A stretch of DNA of 64,000 nucleotides from CAWKCE01 sp032127035 (GTDB taxonomy: Bacteria; Actinomycetota; Actinomycetes; JAHEKZ01). The notes beneath the pieces are model-generated. The model did not search any database. It was not told the DNA's origin and was given only the letters and a program-made list of their open reading frames with translations. Shown here one piece after another: positions 43,501 through 50,696 of the stretch. The position numbers and the translations under genes are program-made. Location: positions 124,001 to 188,000 of the forward strand of contig CAWKCE010000004.1 in assembly GCA_963848085.1 (NCBI GenBank). The letters run 5' to 3'. Every line of letters begins with the position of its first letter. Within the stretch, counting starts at the first letter, position 1.

Positions 43501-44436
43501 CCCTTGGGGACCGTTGGAGAAGCGTGGGTGGTGCCAGTAGGCGAGGGTGCACGACGTCTGGTTGGACTTCAGGTCATTGGCGAGCCACTTGTACTGGTCT
43601 GACCCGGGGTCGAGCTGCCCGTACTGGCTCGTCGAGTCCAGGGCGATGAAGTGCCAACCTCCTGCGTCGTAGCTGTAGTAGTGCGGGATGTTGTCCCAGT
43701 AGTCGAAGTACCCGTCTGCGGTGTTCCCCTCGTACTCGTGGTTCCCCACGATGGGATTGGTGACCGCTTTGAGACGCCCGAGCGCAGTCGTGGGGGAGCC
43801 GTACCAGTTCGCGAACTCGGTCTTCGTGCCCTTCTCGTACACGTCGCCCAGATAGAGGAAGAGGTTGGGATCCCAGTCGGTCACCATGTCGTTGACGGCT
43901 TCAGCATTGGGCTCGCCGCTGGCACCGTCGCCGGTGGCTGCGACGATGAACGGCTCCCCAGGCCCAGGCGGCCGCCCGGTGGTGGCGCCGCGGCTGTTGG
44001 TGTTCGTCGGAGGCTGCGCGTTCCCGTTCACGAAGCTGACCTCGACGCTGGTCGGGTCGCTGGTGTTCCCGTCGCGGAGAAGGGCAACGGCCGACAGGGT
44101 CCGAGGCCCGTCGGCGAACTTCGCGGTGGGGATGAAGAACCCGTAGGGCGACGAGTAGTCGGTAAGCAGGTACGCGCCGTCAAGGTAGGTGGCGATCTTG
44201 GCGATTCCGGGACTGGTTCCGGTCACCGAGACGCTCACCCCGACCGGGGCGTCGCCTGACAGAGTCGCGCCGTCTTGCGGATTGTCGATGCAGATGGTGA
44301 CGGCGTAGTTCGAAGCGTTGGTCGTCTGGCACGAGCTGGCGGCGTACGCGGCCGGCGGTGCGATGGCCACCGCCACCGCCATCACGGCGACCAGAGACAT
44401 GCCTCGGGCCCAGCTGTGCATGGTCCTGCGAGTCAT
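40600..44436 (-). CDS. Secreted metallophosphatase with three FN3-jelly-roll repeats
   Basis: The 1278-residue exported protein has a signal peptide (about residues 1-33, ending AAYAAS) and an Ig-like domain (about 40-135). A calcineurin-like phosphoesterase follows (about 150-425), with GDVYEKG, GNHEYEG, YWHHPRFS and GHDHSYQRF as metal-binding motifs. Then come three tandem units of 281-287 residues, each a fibronectin type III domain (PDVTAPSAPSGLSAVAGQGR) plus a concanavalin-like jelly-roll domain. The last residues are SSQYVG, with no cell-wall sorting signal. The substrate is unknown. ATG 44434-44436 was chosen to place the signal peptide at the N-terminus. Confidence 0.88.
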   Translation of the reverse strand: MTRRTMHSWARGMSLVAVMAVAVAIAPPAAYAASSCQTTNASNYAVTICIDNPQDGATLSGDAPVGVSVSVTGTSPGIAKIATYLDGAYLLTDYSSPYGFFIPTAKFADGPRTLSAVALLRDGNTSDPTSVEVSFVNGNAQPPTNTNSRGATTGRPPGPGEPFIVAATGDGASGEPNAEAVNDMVTDWDPNLFLYLGDVYEKGTKTEFANWYGSPTTALGRLKAVTNPIVGNHEYEGNTADGYFDYWDNIPHYYSYDAGGWHFIALDSTSQYGQLDPGSDQYKWLANDLKSNQTSCTLAYWHHPRFSNGPQGGSVSTDAVWQLLANNGVEAVLTGHDHSYQRFVPLGANGQPDPNGVTEFVAGGGGHGIQKFIGNDSRMAVGFDTVPNAIGALKLSLSPGGASYQYVNTGGNTIDSGTLACGGQPDVTAPSAPSGLSAVAGQGRVDLSWSASTDNVAVAGYQIVRNGVVVDTVGVQTDYTDVLVADATTYQYVVRAVDAAGNVSGPSNLVSVTTPAFSPVLFSDGFESGDLGQWPTVNGAVSVGSQVTHTGGFAARAVSTGTPAEARATLASPGDDVYYRTWFNVVSQGNNNVYLTKFRTATDGSILGVYVTSTGMLGFRNDVAGASSSSSTAVGSGWHELQVRAVTGANGRVETWLDGQPVDALTKDQNLGTTPIGRIQLGDNSSGRTFDVAFDDIVASSQYVSSPPPPPDVTAPSAPSGLSAVAGQGRVDLSWSASTDNVAVAGYQIVRNGVVVDTVGVQTDYTDVLVADATTYQYVVRAVDAAGNVSGPSNLVSVTTPAFSPVLFSDGFESGDLGQWPTVNGAVSVGSQVTHTGGFAARAVSTGTPAEARATLASPGDDVYYRTWFNVVSQGNNNVYLTKFRTATDGSILGIYLTKTGRLALRNDVGNASTTSTVTVTPGGWHELQVRAVTGANGRVETWLDGQPVDALTKDQNLGTTPIGRIQLGDNSSGRTFDVAFDDIVASSQYVSSPPPPPDVTAPSAPSGLSAVAGQGRVDLSWSASTDNVAVAGYQIVRNGVVVDTVGVQTDYTDVLVADATTYQYVVRAVDAAGNVSGPSNLVSVTTPAFSPVLFSDGFESGDLGQWPTVNGAVSVGSQVTHTGGFAARAVSTGTPAEARATLASPGDDVYYRTWFNVVSQGNNNVYLTKFRTATDGSILGIYLTKTGRLALRNDVAGASSTSSTAVGSGWHELQVRAVTGANGRVETWLDGQPVDALTKDQNLGTTPIGRIQLGDNSSGRTFDVAFDDIVASSQYVG
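40603..41445 (-). repeat. FN3-jelly-roll repeat unit 3 (last in the protein)
   Basis: This 843-bp unit lacks only the 18-bp SSPPPP linker that ends the other two. It is nearly identical to units 1 and 2 except for a patch at about 40810-40898. The first half of that patch matches unit 1 and the second half matches unit 2. Confidence 0.92.
41446..42306 (-). repeat. FN3-jelly-roll repeat unit 2
   Basis: This 861-bp unit is nearly identical to its neighbours. In its patch (about 41669-41762) the residues read RLALRNDVGNASTTSTVTVT, where unit 3 has RLALRNDVAGASSTSSTAVG. The second half of the patch is shared with unit 3. Confidence 0.92.
42307..43164 (-). repeat. FN3-jelly-roll repeat unit 1 (first in the protein)
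   Basis: This 858-bp unit follows the phosphatase domain. Its patch (about 42527-42617) encodes MLGFRNDVAGASSSSSTAVG. The rest differs from the other units by only a few silent changes, such as one base near 43122. Confidence 0.92.
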
Positions 44437-44687
44437 CTGCTGTCCCCACCTGAGTACCGACCCATCCCCCTGGTCGCACATTAGCTCCAATCCCGGCGCG
44501 AGGATGCATCCCGAGCGCCGAACTTGGGCCGCTGTTGGCGCCACTTCACTCAGCGTGTCGACTGATCACCCTGGGTCAAGAATCTTGCTCTGATTGGGTG
44601 GTCATGGGACCGAGTGGCAAGGGTGCACGATCGCTCGCTGAGCCAGTCCAATCGAGCTCGAGTCGCCGGTGAGCCGGTGTCGGCGTC

Positions 44688-45263
44688 TCAGTTGAAGCGT
44701 ACGACCAGGGTGGGTCCCAGTCCGGAGCTTTCCCGACTGTCGTACACCGCCATCGTCGGACCCCGGGCGTACAGGGCAAGCGAGAGGGATTCGCCGGGCG
44801 TGGCGAGGTGCGTGACGTCAAGGGTGACCCACCCTGGTTCGGGGGAGGCGGGCAGCAGTCCGGCGAGGTCGGTGGTCCGTGGCCGTGTTCGCCACGTCGT
44901 CGTGTTGGTCGGAATCTTGTCCACCGCCGTAACAGCGGCCCCCCAGATGTTCGGACTCGCAGCGTGCAGCCGGAGTGTGGCTCGGGCGACCGAAGGACCA
45001 AGGTCTGGCAGCCGGAACGTCATCAAACTGACGAACGCGGTCGGCACGGAGTCGATACGCAGCAGTTCGTCCTGCCCGTGCAGAGCCGTCGGATCCGCGG
45101 CAGTGACATACGTGTCGGCGACCGCTTTGAGCACGACTTCCTGCGACGTGTCAGTCGCCTGCGGGCGAACCGCGAGGACGGCGACGGCAGCTAGGGCGCA
45201 CACCACGACCAGGATCAACACACCGAAGAACCGACGAACAGTACGGTGCCGGGTCTTGTCCAT
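44688..45263 (-). CDS. Membrane-anchored DNRLRE-domain protein
   Basis: The 191-residue protein has a basic N-terminus, one membrane helix (about residues 13-33) and an extracellular DNRLRE/CBM96-like beta domain. The domain shows VADTYVTAADPTALHGQDELLRI, abbreviated here as VADTYVTA to DELLRI, and ends PTLVVRFN, a typical closing strand. Such domains are found beside carbohydrate-active modules. ATG 45261-45263 was chosen; an upstream ATG at 45380 would start inside the GH99-like gene and add a region with no homology to the family. It lies 79 bp downstream of the GH99-like gene. Confidence 0.72.
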   Translation of the reverse strand: MDKTRHRTVRRFFGVLILVVVCALAAVAVLAVRPQATDTSQEVVLKAVADTYVTAADPTALHGQDELLRIDSVPTAFVSLMTFRLPDLGPSVARATLRLHAASPNIWGAAVTAVDKIPTNTTTWRTRPRTTDLAGLLPASPEPGWVTLDVTHLATPGESLSLALYARGPTMAVYDSRESSGLGPTLVVRFN

Positions 45264-45342
45264 GCCGGACACGAGTGAACTCCGTCCCAACCGGTTCAGC
45301 GGGGCAGTTCTGCAGCGTTGGCGGGGCCGCTCCGAGGGAAGC

Positions 45343-47490
45343 TCACGAGGTGTCGCCTTCTGGCTCGGAGACTGGGTCATGACGTGGCGTTTTGCCTCGG
45401 CGAACCAGGGCGGCAACGATCGAGAGAACAGCTAGCGCAAAGAGCATGATGGTCAGCGCCCCGAAGGTGGTCATTCCGCCTTGTCGCACGAAGCTGCTGC
45501 TGGAGTCCAAGGGAACACCCTGAGGAGGGCGGGTTCCGAGAATGTCTCCAAGCGTGCGCAGGCTCTCGTTGCCGTAGCGCTCGCTCGGTTCGATGTGAGA
45601 GTTCTCGCTGAACTCGTTCCACGAGATGACCCCGAGTGCATCCGGTTCGGACACGATGGCTGCGTTGAACTCTTCGCGCAGCGTCTGGCCGCCGTTGCGG
45701 GGGATCTCGCGAGCGCCCCCGACCAGGCGGGCATCGAACCCTGGGGCAAGTGGGGCGATCCACAAGTCACCGGCTTGATGAACAGCTCGGCCCATGTCGA
45801 TCAGCTTCTGCTGATAACCCTCCATCCCAGGGTCGACCGAGGACCAGTAGTAGGCGTTGCCGTCAAGGATGTCAGCCGAGGCCTCGAAGTCCTCGACGGT
45901 CTTGGCCGAGCCGAGCACCAGGAGCTCGTCTGACACTGGGGCGACCACGTCGGCGATGTCGGACGGCGACTGCAGGTAGGAGCCGGTCCAGATCACTACC
46001 GGTTGTCGGAAGATCTTGTACACGGGGTCCTTTGCGTAGTCGTCCGCGAACAGCTGGAGGTCCAGACGGACCTGGGCGTTCGGCAGCGGCTGGCGGGAGA
46101 AGTCCAGTCCTTGGTAGACGATGCCGAGATGGAACTGCTCCTTGCGTGCGACCCGCGTGAGGGTGGCTAGACGTGCGTTGAGCTCCGGAGTGTTCTTCCA
46201 GGACACGAGGAAGCCGTCGATCCCGACCGACTTGGCCATCTCGATGTGCTTGCGCATGATCACCGGGTCGGCGCTGGAGTACCGGCCCAGAAGCGGGTAG
46301 TCGATCTTGGCCCGGTCCCAGGACGTCGTGTTGAACCAGATGTAGTAGTACGCCAGCACCGGTATCGGCTGCTCGGCCGGTGCGCCCAGGGTGTCGTTTC
46401 GCGGAGGTCCGGCAGCCTGGGCGTCCGGGGCGGGGGCCGCGATGAGGCCGAAGATGACCAGCAGTGTCGCGACCGCGACGAGCGGCAACGTGAGCTCGTC
46501 TTGGTCCCGCCGCCATCGCTTCGGCGGTCGGCCGAGCAGAACCAACCCCACCGCGAGCAAGACGAGGGAGCCGAACACAACGACGATGTCAAGAGGTGAG
46601 ATGACCCGCAGGACAACCGGTTCGGCTTGGTCCCGGGACAAACTGATCGGCGAGGTGAACGAGATGCCGCCGCCGTAGACCTTCACCTCGTATGCCCCCC
46701 GCGGAAGCGGACCCGGGTCGGCAACGCCATTGTCGTCGAACGGAATCTTCACCTCAGTCTGGTCGGGAAGGGTGAGCAGGACGCCTTGACCGACGACGCC
46801 GCCGAACAGCAGGTCGCCTGAAGTGAAGGGGCTGTCATAGTAGAGAAGCTGAATCGTCCAGGACTGCGAGAGCGTGGGCTGGAAGGTGTTGAGCCCTCCG
46901 CTCACCACGTTCGACCCGTCCACCAAGGCTTCCGTGACGGAGTACACGAGGTCCTTGGAAACCAGCCCAGTCGTGTACCGCTGAGTTCGCGAGGCCTGAA
47001 CCCAGTGGGACTTCACGAGTGCCGCCCCCTCGTAGGTGCGTTGCTCGCCGATGCTGTTCTTCATCGTGAGACTCGCGACATCGGTGGGCGCGACGGGTTC
47101 GCCCTTGGCCTGGAATGTCCAACTCACCGGGCGGGAGGTGATCAGGCCGACCTGGACTGCGTCGCCGTTGGCGCCGGAGTCGTAGTCGCCAGCAGTCCGG
47201 TCGAAGGAGACGCGCAACCCGTCCTCGACCTGTTGGTCGCGAATCTCGACCCGATTGTCCAGCCCGGTGAAGTTGTTCACGGGAAGTCGGACAAGCCCCT
47301 TGGCGTTCGAGCGGGCGACGTTGCCGTCTGCCCGGACCACGACGTTTTCGATCGCCGGAACCAGCTGCAGCTTCAAGACGGCCGACGAGGGCTTTGCCTC
47401 AGCAACAGAAGGTGCAACGGCACAGCAGAGCAGCGCCAGGGCGACGCCGGCGCTGCCGCCCCAGACCAGGGGCTTGAGCCGCCTTCTCAC
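45343..47490 (-). CDS. Membrane protein with C-terminal GH99-like glycosidase domain
   Basis: The 715-residue protein has an N-terminal signal or anchor helix (about residues 7-30) and a beta-rich ectodomain (about 35-290). Two hydrophobic segments follow (about 298-320 and 333-352). A GH99/GH71-like catalytic domain (about 370-660, VLAYYYIWFNTTSWDR and VISWNEFSENSHIEPS) is next, and a C-terminal membrane helix (about 673-695) closes the chain. GH99 enzymes are endo-acting alpha-mannosidases, so this may trim a mannose-rich glycan at the cell surface. GTG 47488-47490 overlaps the phosphoesterase stop (GTGA) and has AGGAG upstream. Confidence 0.78.
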   Translation of the reverse strand: MRRRLKPLVWGGSAGVALALLCCAVAPSVAEAKPSSAVLKLQLVPAIENVVVRADGNVARSNAKGLVRLPVNNFTGLDNRVEIRDQQVEDGLRVSFDRTAGDYDSGANGDAVQVGLITSRPVSWTFQAKGEPVAPTDVASLTMKNSIGEQRTYEGAALVKSHWVQASRTQRYTTGLVSKDLVYSVTEALVDGSNVVSGGLNTFQPTLSQSWTIQLLYYDSPFTSGDLLFGGVVGQGVLLTLPDQTEVKIPFDDNGVADPGPLPRGAYEVKVYGGGISFTSPISLSRDQAEPVVLRVISPLDIVVVFGSLVLLAVGLVLLGRPPKRWRRDQDELTLPLVAVATLLVIFGLIAAPAPDAQAAGPPRNDTLGAPAEQPIPVLAYYYIWFNTTSWDRAKIDYPLLGRYSSADPVIMRKHIEMAKSVGIDGFLVSWKNTPELNARLATLTRVARKEQFHLGIVYQGLDFSRQPLPNAQVRLDLQLFADDYAKDPVYKIFRQPVVIWTGSYLQSPSDIADVVAPVSDELLVLGSAKTVEDFEASADILDGNAYYWSSVDPGMEGYQQKLIDMGRAVHQAGDLWIAPLAPGFDARLVGGAREIPRNGGQTLREEFNAAIVSEPDALGVISWNEFSENSHIEPSERYGNESLRTLGDILGTRPPQGVPLDSSSSFVRQGGMTTFGALTIMLFALAVLSIVAALVRRGKTPRHDPVSEPEGDTS

Positions 47491-48896
47491 AGCGGGGACT
47501 CCTGGGGGTCGATCCGATCCGAGACCCCTACGTCGGGACGGCGACGCCGGGCCGCTAGCCACAACAACCCCAGGGCCGCGATGACGATCACCGCGTATCC
47601 CAGGTAGACCCACTGGACGGTCGGTCGGACGGTGGCTACGGAGACGCGACTCTCGTCGAGGATCTGGGCTGCCCGTGGTGGAGAGTCGAAGTCGAAGGCG
47701 CCAAGGAGGTTGTTGGCAGCAGCATCACGAGAGGCAAGCGGCTCCACGCCCCAGTTGGTCTCGATGAACTTCAGCGCCGATGTGAAGTCGAGGGTGGTGT
47801 GGTCGACGTAGCCGCGTTTGGCGAACGCGCTCACCAGAAGTGCTGGGACCCGGAATCCGTAGCCGAACTTGTCCACCTGGGGAGGCTTGACGTGGTCGTA
47901 CCAACCTCCCCAGTCGTCGTACGACCAGAGGAAAGCGGAGCTGTCCCAGGCGCTGCTCTTCATGAGCTCGTTCAGCAGTGAGCGAACGAACCTCTCGCCT
48001 GCCTGGATGCTGCCAGGCGGGTGTTCGCTGTTCCCCGAGGGCGCGATGTAGGCGACCGAGGGCAGCGTGCCTCGCTGGACGTCCCTGTAGTACTCACGCA
48101 GGTCGACGATGTGGGAGTTCAGCTCAGGGTCGTCGACGTACCGCGCGTAGGCGAGGAGGGGGACCCATACGACCTGTGCCCCACGGTCCGCGTCCAGCAC
48201 GTCGTCGCGTGTTCGGTACGTGATTGTGCGGTCGTAGTTCTGCACGTAGAACTTCCACGACACCCCGGCAGCCTGGAGTCGGTCGAAGATCGTCGGGATC
48301 TTGCCCCATCCGCCGGGCGGAATCGACTCGCCATCCCGGGCGCCGGGCGTACCGGTGACCCGGTACATGTGGTTGCGGACACTCCCGCCGTGGGCTGAAC
48401 TGAAGAATCGGTCGAAGAGGACGTAGTTGTCCGCGATGTTCCAGTAGTAGGGGAGGTCCGTGTCGTCGTAGTAGCCCATCGTCAGCTCTGCCTGGCTGCG
48501 CGGACGATCCAGCGCCGTGAAGTAGCGGACGAAGCCATCCATGGCACCATCCGCGTACTGCGCCTCGAAAGCAGTGGAGGTGTGGTCGAGGTCGACCACT
48601 GCCTGGTCCCCGATGTGGAACGGTTCCACGCACGGGGTGTCCCGCCCTGGCTTGAGGGGCATGCAGGTGCCCTCCGGCAGTCCGTCTACGCCCTCGCGCG
48701 TCCCGAAGTAGTTGTCGAAGGTGTGGTTCTCCTGCATCAAGAAGACGAAATGCTTGATCGGTGTTGACGTCGAGGTGCTCTCCGCCTCGCCAGTGGCGTC
48801 GTCAGCCGAGGCTCCCGGGCTGGTCGCGGCGAGCAGCAGGAGGGCCGAGGCCAGAAGCATCCCCGCTGTCCACCTCAAACGAAGTAGATGAGTCAT
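47487..48896 (-). CDS. Exported phosphoesterase (phospholipase C/AcpA-like), C-terminally anchored
   Basis: The 469-residue protein has a signal peptide (about residues 1-31). A phosphoesterase domain of the phospholipase C/acid phosphatase family follows (about 45-400). Its motifs are FLMQENHTFDNYFG, with the metal/nucleophile residues in ENHTFDNYF, then PSGNSEHPPGS and WSYDDWGGWYDH. The C-terminal hydrophobic segment (about 430-450) followed by AARRRRP suggests a membrane anchor with the enzyme outside. ATG 48894-48896 overlaps the glycosyltransferase stop by ATGA. Phospholipid or glycolipid headgroups are possible substrates. Confidence 0.83.
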   Translation of the reverse strand: MTHLLRLRWTAGMLLASALLLLAATSPGASADDATGEAESTSTSTPIKHFVFLMQENHTFDNYFGTREGVDGLPEGTCMPLKPGRDTPCVEPFHIGDQAVVDLDHTSTAFEAQYADGAMDGFVRYFTALDRPRSQAELTMGYYDDTDLPYYWNIADNYVLFDRFFSSAHGGSVRNHMYRVTGTPGARDGESIPPGGWGKIPTIFDRLQAAGVSWKFYVQNYDRTITYRTRDDVLDADRGAQVVWVPLLAYARYVDDPELNSHIVDLREYYRDVQRGTLPSVAYIAPSGNSEHPPGSIQAGERFVRSLLNELMKSSAWDSSAFLWSYDDWGGWYDHVKPPQVDKFGYGFRVPALLVSAFAKRGYVDHTTLDFTSALKFIETNWGVEPLASRDAAANNLLGAFDFDSPPRAAQILDESRVSVATVRPTVQWVYLGYAVIVIAALGLLWLAARRRRPDVGVSDRIDPQESPL

Positions 48897-50512
48897 TCTG
48901 CCTTGTTCCCCTCTTGCCCTGGCTTCGTCTTGGGTGCTGCTGGGAGGGACCAGACGGCATACACGACAATGACGGGCTGTTCCACGACCGCACCGGACTC
49001 GGTGGTCGTCTCGATGGTCTCGATGTGCACAACTCGCGCGTTGTAGCGTCGGGCGAGGGTCTTCAGGGTGTCCGAGAAGTGCTCGGAGCGATCCGCGGAG
49101 TAGGCGTCCCAGACGACGTACTGGACGTCGGAGTAGCGCAGCGAGCGGTCGGGATTCACCAACGGCTCATAGGAGGGGTTGCGCTTCAGGGGATTGGGGC
49201 TCACCGCCAGCCCGTAGGCCTTTCGATGGCCGTAGTACGCGACCAGGTTCGCCATCGACGGCCCGATGGTCAGCACGGTGGCGCCCTCCGGGGTGTTCTC
49301 GGACATCCACTGTCCGACTTCGCGGCCACCTGGCACTCCACCCGTCCCGGCCAGAAAGCTCGGAGAACCGGCGCTTGAGACGGCGGATGCGGTCGGGAGC
49401 ATGAGGCTGGCAAGCATGATCGTGATCACAGCTGGGCGAGCCCAGCTCCTCTTCTTGACCAGCCGGGGAAGGGGGAGGGTGAGAACTCCCCGTGCCGCGA
49501 GAACAGCCATCGGAACGGCGATGGGCAGCAGGTACTGGAATCCCTTGACCGGCCACAGCTGGAAAGCCACGGCGGGCACTACCACCCAGGAGACAAGCAG
49601 GACCTCGCGCCAGGTGTTGCTCCGCCTCGCCCACCAGAGGCCGCCGAGGGCGGCGACGACGACCAGGAGGCCCACGGACCATGTGACCACGGTCGGGTAG
49701 AACGTCCATACGTGGTTGGGCTCTCGAAGAAGCTGCCAGACCAGGTAGCTCTTGCTCTTTGACCCGCCACCAGCCAGGGCGGAGGTGATCGGGTGGATCG
49801 CGAAGACCCCGATGACTGCCGCGAAGGCGCCCAGGACTGCTCGCCACTTGATGCGTACTGCTGGGGCCAACGCAAAGAAGGCGTAGTAGGACCCCAGCAT
49901 GACCACCGCAGTCTCCTTGCACAGCATGGCCAGGCCCAACAGTGCTCCTGAGGCGACGAGCCAGCCCCCTCGCTCGGTCAGCGCGTAGCGCACCAGCGCG
50001 AGCATGGCGAGCGCGACCAACAGTGCCATCGGACCGTCAAGCAGCATCTGGCGCGTTGGCAGGACGTGGTAGGGCATCACCGCCAGTACTGCGGCGGCGA
50101 GGAGTCCGACGCGACGCGAGTAGAGGTCTCGTCCGATGAGATAGACCACCGCCAGGGTCAGCACGCCCAGGACGGCGATGACGATGCGCCCAGCGACGTC
50201 AACCTCTCCACTGCGGTACAAGGGACTGACCAGGACCTGGACGAGCATCGGGTGGGCTCGGAAGATCGGGAAGAGGTCGGTGTAGTTCGGGTTTCCGGCC
50301 AACGCTGCGGCCTGACCCGCGTACACCGCCTCGTCGCTATTGAAGCCCAGGGCGTCGATTCGGATGAGGCGGGCCGCGGCTCCTGCGACGGCCACCAGGA
50401 TCAACCCGACAACCAACCAACGCCGCGACAGCTCCCGGCCGACCGGGCCGAGAGCTGGGCGCGATTCATCTTCCGGGGGGGTCACGGTCCCGGATGCTGT
50501 ATCAATTGCCAT
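48893..50512 (-). CDS. GT39/ArnT-like membrane glycosyltransferase
   Basis: The 539-residue protein has about ten to twelve membrane helices. An acidic first loop (ALGFNSDEAVYAGQAAAL) carries the candidate catalytic Asp-Glu of GT-C enzymes. Such enzymes transfer a sugar from a polyprenyl-phosphate donor on the outer face of the membrane. The GT2-GtrA fusion encoded upstream would make and flip such a donor. It overlaps the phosphoesterase gene by four bases and lies 184 bp from the fusion gene, with the relic in between. Protein or glycan acceptor is unknown. Confidence 0.82.
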   Translation of the reverse strand: MAIDTASGTVTPPEDESRPALGPVGRELSRRWLVVGLILVAVAGAAARLIRIDALGFNSDEAVYAGQAAALAGNPNYTDLFPIFRAHPMLVQVLVSPLYRSGEVDVAGRIVIAVLGVLTLAVVYLIGRDLYSRRVGLLAAAVLAVMPYHVLPTRQMLLDGPMALLVALAMLALVRYALTERGGWLVASGALLGLAMLCKETAVVMLGSYYAFFALAPAVRIKWRAVLGAFAAVIGVFAIHPITSALAGGGSKSKSYLVWQLLREPNHVWTFYPTVVTWSVGLLVVVAALGGLWWARRSNTWREVLLVSWVVVPAVAFQLWPVKGFQYLLPIAVPMAVLAARGVLTLPLPRLVKKRSWARPAVITIMLASLMLPTASAVSSAGSPSFLAGTGGVPGGREVGQWMSENTPEGATVLTIGPSMANLVAYYGHRKAYGLAVSPNPLKRNPSYEPLVNPDRSLRYSDVQYVVWDAYSADRSEHFSDTLKTLARRYNARVVHIETIETTTESGAVVEQPVIVVYAVWSLPAAPKTKPGQEGNKAE

Positions 50513-50516
50513 GGCC

Positions 50517-50696
50517 TCATTCCGACCTCGGCGGGCTCGCCGATGCCACGTCTATGGAGGGCTGCCGGTTGGCGCGACTTACCGCGAACGGCGTTGCCCC
50601 TGACGGTCAAGGGTAAGCCCATCGAGAGAGGCCGCCGGCAGCACCCGGGGATGGTTCAGTCAGTCGGCCGCTCGTCAGCCCATCCGATCGATCGCC
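50517..50696 (-). pseudogene. Frameshifted remnant of the 3' end of a GT2-GtrA-kinase gene
   Basis: This 180-bp stretch is a diverged direct copy of the end of the neighbouring fusion gene. Both start at GCCTCATTCCGACCTCGG (50514 and 50694). On the minus strand the copy reads, up to its stop, ATPFAVSRANRQPSIDVASASPPRSE in pieces (TPFAVSRAN and DVASASPPRSE), against EPFAARRAN and DVASVNPPRSE in the intact gene. A GWADE motif is kept upstream in another frame and is followed by a stop. It is a relic of a lost paralogue or of a tail duplication. Confidence 0.75.

Noticed and set aside
40555..43602. A 1015-codon open frame on the plus strand
   Set aside because: It is antisense to the metallophosphatase repeats, its repeats mirror theirs, and it gives Arg/His-rich low-complexity protein with no domain. 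The minus strand has a signal peptide and clear domains.
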